Assembly: GCF_035594125.1 (NCBI RefSeq)
Contig: NC_087185.1
Location: 10,370,501-10,434,500 of the forward strand
Length of the DNA: 64,000 bases
DNA from: Scylla paramamosain
Lineage: Eukaryota > Arthropoda > Malacostraca > Decapoda > Portunidae
Direction: 5' to 3'
Part shown: positions 52,124 through 64,000 of the stretch, piece by piece
How positions within the stretch are numbered: position 1 is the first letter of the stretch
Layout: every line of letters begins with the position of its first letter
The notes under the pieces: generated by a model
Seen by the model: the letters and a program-made list of their open reading frames with translations, nothing else
Told to the model about the DNA's origin: nothing
Database searches by the model: none
Program-made: the position numbers and the translations under genes

Positions 52124-55100
52124 ACAGAACAACCTTACCAAATGCCTGTATTTTGAGTGTTTTTCACATTCTTAGTTACCAAAACTCCAAATTGCATGCG
52201 AAACTAGCTTTATGTGGAAAAAAAAAAAATGACATTACCACAAGAGTGTCTTTTGAGTGTTTTTGAGCGTGTTAGGCAATAAAGCACTAAAAAGCAGGGC
52301 AATCACATTACATGGGAATAAAACCAAATTTTACCAAGAACTTGCCTTTAAGTGTTTTTGAGCTCCTTACATATAGAAACGCTAAAACGCATGCAAAACA
52401 CCCTTTATGGAAAAACAGAAAAACATTACCAAAAACATGTATTTTGAGTGTTATTGATCATGTTACCTATAAAAACGCTTAAATACATGCAAAGAACCCT
52501 ATATTTGGGAAACGAAAGGACATTATCAGAAACGTGTATTATGAGTGTTTTTAAGTTCCTTAAGTACCAAAAACCTAAAACCCACAAATAACACTCTTTA
52601 TAGAGAAAAACAATAAATAAAAAAATAGCAATTTTTTTTGTTTTTTTGTTATTCATCTTCATAGGTACCAAGATGCCAAAATTCTGGCAAAATTCAGGGA
52701 TATTATTTGGAAAAAAGAACATTATCAAAAAAGTTAATTATAGATTTTTTTTCGGACTGTTATGTACCAAACCCTAAAGTGCATGCAAAGCCACCTACAT
52801 ATAGAAATTAAACGACTTTACAAGAAACCTGTCTTTTGAGTGTTTTTTTAGCATGTTAGGCACCAAAACGATAAATACCATTGAAGTCACTCAATATGGG
52901 AATCCAAAACAAAATTACTGAAAACATGTCTTCTCAGTGTTTTACGTAGAAAAACGCTAAAACCAATACGAACCAATACGAAGAAATAGAAAAACATCAC
53001 AAAAAAAAAATAGCAATTTTTTAAATGTTTTTGAACTTGTTACCTACAAAAAACGCGAAAATACATACAAAGCACTCTATATTGGGAAACAAAAGGACAT
53101 CACGAGCAACGTGTATAATGAGTGTTTTATAGTTTCACAAGATCCACAAGGCAAAAAACACAAAAACTCGTATATATGGAGAAGTTTCTTAGATACCAAA
53201 ATGCTGAAAATCATAACACTCTTAATTGAAAAACACAAGAACCTTACTAAATGCGTGTATTTTGAGTGTTTTTTCACATTCTTAGTTAAAAAAAAAAAAA
53301 CGAAATTCCATGCGAATATAGCTTTACGTGGGAAAAAAATGACATTACCAGAAAAGTGTCTTTTGAGTGTTTTTGAGAGTGTTAAGCAATAAAGCACTAA
53401 AAAGCAGGGCAATCACATTACATGGAATAAAACCAACGTTTACCAAGAACTTGCCTTTAAGTGTTTTTGAGCTCCTTATATGCGCTAGCATGCAAAACAC
53501 ACTTTATATAGAAACAAAATAACATTACCAACAACAGGTATTTTCAGTGTTTTTTAATCATGTTATCTATAAAAACGCTTAAATACATGCAAAGAACCTT
53601 ATGTTTGGGAAAGGAAAGGATATTACAAGAAACGTGTGTTATGAGAGTTTTTAAGTTCCTTAAGAACCAAAAAGCTAAAACCCACAAGTAACACTCTTTA
53701 TTTAGGAAAAAAAATATATATAAATAGAAAAATAGGATTTTTTTTTTTTTTAATTCATTTTCATAGATACCGAGATGCCAAAATTCTGGCAAAATTCAGG
53801 GCAATTATATGATAAAAGATCATTATCAAAAAAGATAATTTTAGCTTTTTTTCGGACTGTTATTTACCGAACCCTAAAGTGCATGCAAAGCCACCTATAT
53901 AAGGAAATTAAACGACTTTACCAGAAACCTGTCTTTTGAGTGATTTTCAGCTTGTTAGGCATCAAAATGATAAATAATATGGAAGTCACTCTATATGAGA
54001 ATCCAAAACAAAATACTGAAAACGTGTCTTTTCTGTGTTTTACGTAGAAAAACGCTAAAACGGATGCAAACCAACCAATATGAAGAAATAGAATATTACC
54101 AAAAAGGTATATTTTGAGTGTTTTTAATCTTGTTACCTACAAAAAACGCGAAAAAGGATGCAAAGCACTCTATATTGGGAAACAAAAGGACATTACGAGA
54201 AACGTGAATAATGAGTGTTTTATAGTTTCACAAGAACCACAAGGCAAAAAACGCAAAAACTCGTGTATATGGAGAAGTTTCTTAGTTATCAAAACGCTGG
54301 TACTCATGAATAACACTCTTAAATGAGAAATATAACAACCTTACGAAATGCGTGTATTTTGAGTGTTTTTCACATTCTTATTTACCAAAACCCCAAATTG
54401 CATGCAAAACTAGCTTTATGTTGGTAAGAAATGACATTACCAGAAAAGTGACTTTGGGTGTTTTTGAGCGTGTTAGGCAATAAAACACTAAAAAGCAGGG
54501 CAATAACATTACATGGGAATGAAACCAACTTATACCAAGAACTTGCCTTTAATTTTTTTTGAGCTCCTTACATACCAAAACGCTAAAACGAATGCAAAAC
54601 ACCCTTTATGGAGAATTAGAATAACATTACCAAAAACATGTATTTTGAGTGTTTTTGATGATGCTACCCATAAAAACGCGAAAATACATGCAAAGAACCC
54701 TATGTTTGGGAAACGAAAAGACATTACGAGAAACGTGTATTATGAGTGTTTTTAAGTTCCTTAAGAACCAAAAAACTAAAACCCACAAATAACACTCTTT
54801 ATAAAGAAAAATAAATAAATAAATATATAAAAAAAACAGCAATTTTTTTATTTTTTTATTCATCTTCATAGGTACCGAGATGCCAAAATTCTGGGAAAAT
54901 TCTGGGCAATTATGTGATACAAGAATATTATCAAAAAAGTTAGTTTTAGCTTTTTTTTCGGAATCTTATGTACCAAACTCTAAAGTGAATGCAAAGCCAC
55001 CTACATGAGGAAATTAAACGACTTTACGAGAAACCTTACTTTTGAGTGTTTTTCAGTATGTTAGGCACCAAAACGATAATAATATGGAAGTCACTCAATA

Positions 55101-57408
55101 TGGGAATCCAAAACAAAATTACTGAAAACGTGTCTTTTCAATGTTTTACGTAGAAAAATGCTAAAAAGGATGCAAACCAACCAATATGAAGAAATAGAAT
55201 AACATTACCAAAAATGTATATTTTGAATGCTTTTGAGCTTGTTACCTAAAAAAAATGCAAAAATGGATGCAAAGTATTGCAAAACAAAAGGACATTCTGA
55301 GAGACGTGTATAATAAGTGTTTTATAGTTCCACAAGAACCAAAAGGCAAAAAACAAAACTCGTGTACCTAAAGAAGTTTCTTAGATACCATAATGATGAA
55401 ACTCATGAATAACACTTTTAATTGAGAAACAGAATTACCTTACAAAATGTGTGTATTTTGAGTGTTTTTCACATTCTTACTTACGAAAATCCCAAATTAC
55501 ATGCGAAACTAGCTTTAGGTGGGAAATAAATGACACTACCAGAAAATTGTCTTTTCAGTGTTTTTGAGCGTTATATGCAACAAAGCACTAAAAAGCAGAA
55601 CAATCACATTACATTGGAATAAAACCAAATTTTACGAAGACTAAAAAAAAAAAACAAGTTTACAAAATTAGTGTATTTTGTGTGTTTTTCACATTCCTAG
55701 TTACCAAAACCCCAAATTGCATGCGAAATATTGTGGGATAAAAATGTGGGAAAAAAATGACATTAAAAAAATTTTTTTTTGAGTGTTTTTGAGCGTGGTA
55801 GGAAATAAAGCACTAAAAAGCAGGGTAATCACATTACATAGGGAAAAAAAACAATTTTTACCAAGAACTTCCCTTTAAGATTTTTTGAGCTCCTTACATA
55901 CAAAAACGCTAAAACGCATGCAAAACAACCTTTATGGAGAAACAGAATAACTACCAAAAATACATATTTTGAGTGTTTTTGATCATGTTACCTATAAAAA
56001 AAACTTAAATACATGTTTGGGAAACGAAAAAAAACATTACGAGAAACGTGTATTATGAGTGTTTTTAAGTTTCTTAAGTACCAAAAACCTAAAAGCCACA
56101 AATAACACTCTTTATAGAGAAAAAAGTATATATAAATAAATAAAAAATAGCATATTTTTTTTTTTTTTTTGTTTTTGAGATGCCAAAAGTCTGGCAAAAT
56201 TCAGGGAAATTATGTGGAAAAAAGAACATTATCCAAAAAAGTTAATTTTAGCTTTTTTACCAATTTTAGCTGTTATGTACCAAAACTTAAAGTGCATCCA
56301 AAGCCACCTATATGGCAAATTACACGACTTTACCAGAAACCTCTCTTTTGAGTGTTTTCTTTTTTTTTAGCATGTTACGCATCAAAAGGATAAATAATAT
56401 GGAAGTCACTCAATATGGGAATGCAAAACAATATTACTGAAAACGTGTCTTTTCCGTGTTTTACGTAGAAAAACGCTAAAACGGATGGAAACCAACCAAT
56501 ATGAAGAAATAGAATAACGTTACCAAAAAGGTATATTTTGAGTGTTTTTGAGCCTGTTAACCACAAAAAACGCGAAAATGGATGCAAAGCACTCTATATT
56601 GGGAAACAAAAGGACATTACGAGGAACGTGTATAATGAGTGTTTTATGGTTTCACAAGAACCACAAGGCAAAAAACGCAAAAACTCGTATATATGGATAA
56701 GTTTCTTAGATACCAAAATGCTGAAACTTATGAATAACACTCTTAATTGAGAAACAGAATAACCTTACTAAATGCGTGTATTTTGAGAGCTTTTCACAAT
56801 ATTAGTTACCAAAACCCCAAATTGCATGCGAAACCAGATTTATGTGGGAAAAAATGACATTCACAGAAAAGTGTCTTTTGAGTGTTTTTGAGCGTGATAG
56901 GATATAAAGCCCTAAAAAGCAGAGGAATCACATTAAATTTGAATCAAACCAATTTTTACCAAGAACTTGCCTTTAAGTGTTAAGTTGCCTTTGAGCTCCT
57001 TATATACCAAAACGTTAAAACGCTTGCAAAACAAACTTTATGGAGAAACAGAATAACATTACCAAAAACATGTATTTTGAGTGTTTTTGATCATGTTATC
57101 TATCAAAACGCTTAAATACATAAAAAGAACCTTATGTTTGGGAAACGAAAGGACATTACGAGAAACGTAACGTAACGTAAAAAGCTAAAACCCACAAATA
57201 ACACTCTTTATTTAGAAAAAAAAAAAATAAATAGAATAAATAAAAAAAAATAAAAAATAAATATTTTTTTTCATTCATCTTCATAGGTACCGAGATGAAA
57301 AAATTCTGGGAAAATTCAGGGCAATTATGTGATAAAAGAATATTATCAAAAAAGTTGATTTTAGCTTTTTTTTCGGACTGTTATGTACCAAACCCTAAAG
57401 AGCATGCA
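52118..57408 (-). repeat. Outer satellite HOR array, right block, - orientation
   Basis: The 1.0-1.1 kb HOR of 1-15.7 kb in reverse orientation: D, C, B, A, I, A/T box, H, G, F, E, D and so on. Reversed A monomers end near 52,450, 53,549, 54,651, 55,975 and 57,083 (spacings 1099, 1102, 1324 and 1108). The long unit at 54.65-55.98 kb carries an extra partial D-C-B run near 55.65-55.9 kb. Each unit keeps the D insert (AAAACTCGTGTATATGG) and the A/T box before H. The segment ends in a reversed H monomer (CCAAACCCTAAAGAGCATGC). Confidence 0.93.
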
Positions 57409-57792
57409 ACATATACACGAATTTTTGCGTTTTTTGCCTTGTGGTTTTTTTTAAACTATAAAGCATTAATTATACACTTTTCTCGCAATGTCCCTTTGTT
57501 TCCCAATATAGAGTGCTTTGTATCAATTTTTGCGTTTTTTTTTGTAGGTAACAAGCTCAAAAACACTCAAAATATACATTTTTGGTAATGTTTTTCTGCT
57601 TCTTGGTTGGTTTGCATCAGTTTTAACGTTTTTCTACGTAAAACACTAAGAAGACACGTTTTCAGTAATTTTCTTTTGGATTCCCACATAGAGTGAGTTC
57701 CTTATTATTTATCATTTTGGTGCCTAACATGCTGAAAAACACTGAAAAGACAGATTTTTGGTAAGGTCTTTAATTTCCTCATATGCGACGCC
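57409..57792 (+). repeat. Inverted (+) satellite segment inside the - array
   Basis: Forward D-tail, E, F, G and H between reversed monomers. The right junction (TATGCGACGCCTTGCATG joined to TCTTTTGAGTG) is the reverse complement of the 2,505 junction, with a few substitutions. The left junction (GCATGC joined to AACATATACACGAATTTTTG) differs from the partner copies, which keep the whole D monomer. Confidence 0.85.
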
Positions 57793-62006
<4,214 letters not shown>

Positions 62007-62308
62007 ATTATTTTCGGGGAAAGGAACGTTTCTCGTAATGTTCTTTCGTTTCCCAAACATAAGGTTCTTTGCATGTATTTAAGCGTTTTTATAGATAACA
62101 TGATCAGAAAAACTCAAAATACATGTATTTGGTAATGTTATTCTGTTTCTCCATAAAATGTATTTTGCATGCGTTTTAGCGTTTTGGTATGTAAGGAGCT
62201 CAAAAACACTTAGTCATGTTCTTGGTAAAATTTTGTTTTATTCCCATGTAATGTGATTGCCCTGGCTTTTAGTGCTTTATTGCGTAACACGCTCAAAAAC
62301 ACTGAAAA
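62007..62308 (+). repeat. Satellite, + orientation, start of the duplicated block
   Basis: Forward I, A, B and part of C monomers following the head-to-head junction near 62,007 (CGGGGAAAGGAACGTTTCTCG). Matches about 2,220-2,505. Confidence 0.88.
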
Positions 62309-62768
62309 GCATGCAAATCCTCCCATATGAGGAAATTAAAGACCTTACCAGAAATCTGTCTTTTGAGTGTTTTTCAGCATGTTAGGCACAAAAACGAAAA
62401 ATAATAAGGAACTCACTGCATGTGGGAATCCAAAAGAAAATTACTGAAAACGTTTCTTCTCAGTGATTTACGTAGAAAAAACGCTAAAACTGATACAAAC
62501 CAAGAAATATCAAGAAGCAGAAAAACATGATCAAAAATGTGTATTTTGAGTGTTTTTGAGTTTGTTACTTACAAAACAACGCAAAAATGGATACAAAGCA
62601 CTCTATATTGGGAAACAAAGGGACATTGCGAGAAAAGTGTATAATGAATGTTTTATAATTCAAAAAAAACCACGAGGCAAAAAACGCAAAAACTCGTGTA
62701 TATGCTGAAACTCATGAATAACAACACTCTTAATTGAGAAACAGAGCAACCTTACTAAATGCTTGTCA
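62309..62768 (-). repeat. Inverted segment, second copy
   Basis: Reversed H, G, F, E and D monomers, bounded by the same two junctions as 2,505-2,985 (ACTGAAAAGCATGC joined to TATGAGGAAATT, and AAATGCTTGTC joined to AAAAACACTAAAAGG). Confidence 0.88.
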
Positions 62769-64000
62769 AAAACACTAAAAGGCAAGTTCTTCGTAAAAGT
62801 TGGTTTAATTCCCATGTAATGTGATTGCCCTGCTTTTTCGTGCTTTATTGCCTAACACGCTCAAATTCATTCAAAGACACTTTTCTGGTAATGCCATTTT
62901 TTTCCAACAAAAAGCTAGTTTCGCATGGAATTTGGAGTTTTGGTAACTAAGAATGTAAAAAAAAAAACACTCAAAATGCACGTATTTAGTAAGGTTGTTT
63001 TGTTTCTTGATTAAGAGTATTATTCATGAGTTTCAGTATTTTGGTATCTTAGAAACTTCTCCATACAGTCGAGTTTTTGCATTTTTTGCTTTGTGATTCT
63101 AGTGAAACTATGAAACAATCTTTATACACGTTTCTCGTTATGTCCTTTTTTTCCTTATATAGAGAGCTTTGCATCCATTTTCGCTTTTTTTTTTTATGTA
63201 ACAAGATTTTTCTACGTAAATCTTTAAAAAGACACGTTTTCAGTAATTTTGTTTTGGATTTCCATATAGAGTGACTCTCATATTATTTATCTTTTTCTTG
63301 CCTAACATGCAGAAAAACACTCAAAAGACAGATTTCTTATAAAGTCGTTAAATTTCATCAGATAGGTGGCTTTGCATACACTTTATTGTTTGGAACATAA
63401 CTCCGAAAAAAAGGTAAAATTAAATTTTTCAATAATGTTCTTTTTTCCACATAATTTCCCTGAATTTTTGCAGAATTTTGGCATCTTGGTACCTATGAAC
63501 ATCAATAACAAAAAAATAAAAATGCTATTTTTTTATTTATTTATATTTTTTTCTCTATAAAGAGTGTTATTTGTAGGTTTTAATGTTTTGGTACTAAAGG
63601 AACTTAAAAACATTTATAATACACATTTCTTGTAATGTCCTTTCGTTTCCCAAATATGGGGATCTTTGCATCTATTTAAACGTTTTTATAGCTAACATGA
63701 TAAAAAACACTCAAAACACTTGTTTTTTGTAATGTTATTCTGGTTCTCCATAAAGGAGTGTTTTGCATGCGTTTTAGCGATTTGGTATGTAAGGAGCTGA
63801 AAAACACTTCATGGCACATTCTTGGTAAAAGTTGGTTTTATTCCAATGTAATATGATTGCCCTGCTTTTTAGTGCTTTATTGCGTAACACGCTCAAAAAC
63901 ACTGAAAAGACACTTCTGGTAATGTCATTTTTTTTCCCACATAAAGCTAGTTTCGCATGCTATTAGGGGTTTTTGCTAAGAATGTGAAAAAAAAACACTC
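62769..64000 (+). repeat. Satellite, + orientation, to the window end
   Basis: Forward B, C, D, E, shortened F/G, H, A/T box, I, A, B and C monomers. It follows 2,985-4,268 monomer by monomer, including the loss of most of F (AAGATTTTTCTACG at 63,203 corresponds to a partly retained F at about 3,420-3,500). Continues past the window. Confidence 0.9.

Larger units (their letters stand above)
62040..64000 (+). repeat. Segmental duplication, copy 2 (partner 2,220-4,268)
   Basis: Same monomer order, same two inversion junctions and same orientation as 2,220-4,268. The offset changes from about 59.81 to 59.73 kb through small deletions. The copy is cut by the window end. Confidence 0.82.

Noticed and set aside
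57165..57182. Telomere-like or special motif at AACGTAACGTAACGTAA
   Set aside because: Only three short units, not TTAGG, explained by local slippage of the ACGTAA part of a monomer.

Overview
This window is eukaryotic repetitive DNA with no host protein-coding gene that I can support. Almost all of it is one AT-rich tandem satellite with a monomer of about 95 bp. In the orientation called '+' here, a typical monomer starts CACTCAAAATACACG, then carries GGTAATGTT, a CCATATAGGG-like box, GCATGC, TTTTAGCGTTTTGGTACC and a GCTCAAAAA tail. The satellite is broken by four non-LTR retrotransposon copies and several very long (AT)n tracts. The retroelement mix (a single-ORF APE/RT element plus CR1-like and L2-like fragments) and the TTATGTTC-type CR1 tail suggest an arthropod, most likely a decapod crustacean such as a crab. 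That assignment is recalled, not searched.

Layout. 1-15.75 kb is a higher-order repeat (HOR) array of about 14 units, mostly 1.0-1.1 kb, in + orientation, with a short inverted segment at 2.505-2.985 kb. 15.76-17.06 kb is an L2-like RT fragment. 17.06-27.6 kb is more diverged satellite (+) with a visible five-monomer rhythm of about 485 bp. The array flips to - at an (AT)n tract at 27.6-27.76 kb, stays - to 31.0 kb, passes through a perfect 380-bp palindrome and a 248-bp (AT)n tract, and is + again at 31.64-39.06 kb. A degenerate copy of the APE/RT retroelement occupies 39.06-41.48 kb. The satellite is - from 41.48 to 62.0 kb, interrupted by a CR1-like fossil (46.55-48.61 kb), a nearly complete minus-strand copy of the same APE/RT element with an open 988-aa reading frame (48.79-52.12 kb), and a short + segment at 57.41-57.79 kb. 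The last 2 kb (62.0-64.0 kb) repeats the 2.2-4.27 kb region, including its inversion junctions.

Organisation. The outer arrays (1-15.7 kb and 52.1-64 kb) belong to the same 1.0-1.1 kb HOR family in opposite orientation, and enclose an older or less homogenised centre. The outer HOR looks like a doubled form of the central five-monomer unit, with an A/T-rich box and a roughly 50-bp insert added. Larger duplications (1-1.78 with 11.16-12.94 kb; 4.88-7.0 with 13.28-15.4 kb; 2.22-4.27 with 62.04-64 kb) sit above that. The only candidate functional protein is the retrotransposon polyprotein at 48,895-51,861. The many short open frames elsewhere are translations of satellite or microsatellite and are not annotated as genes.
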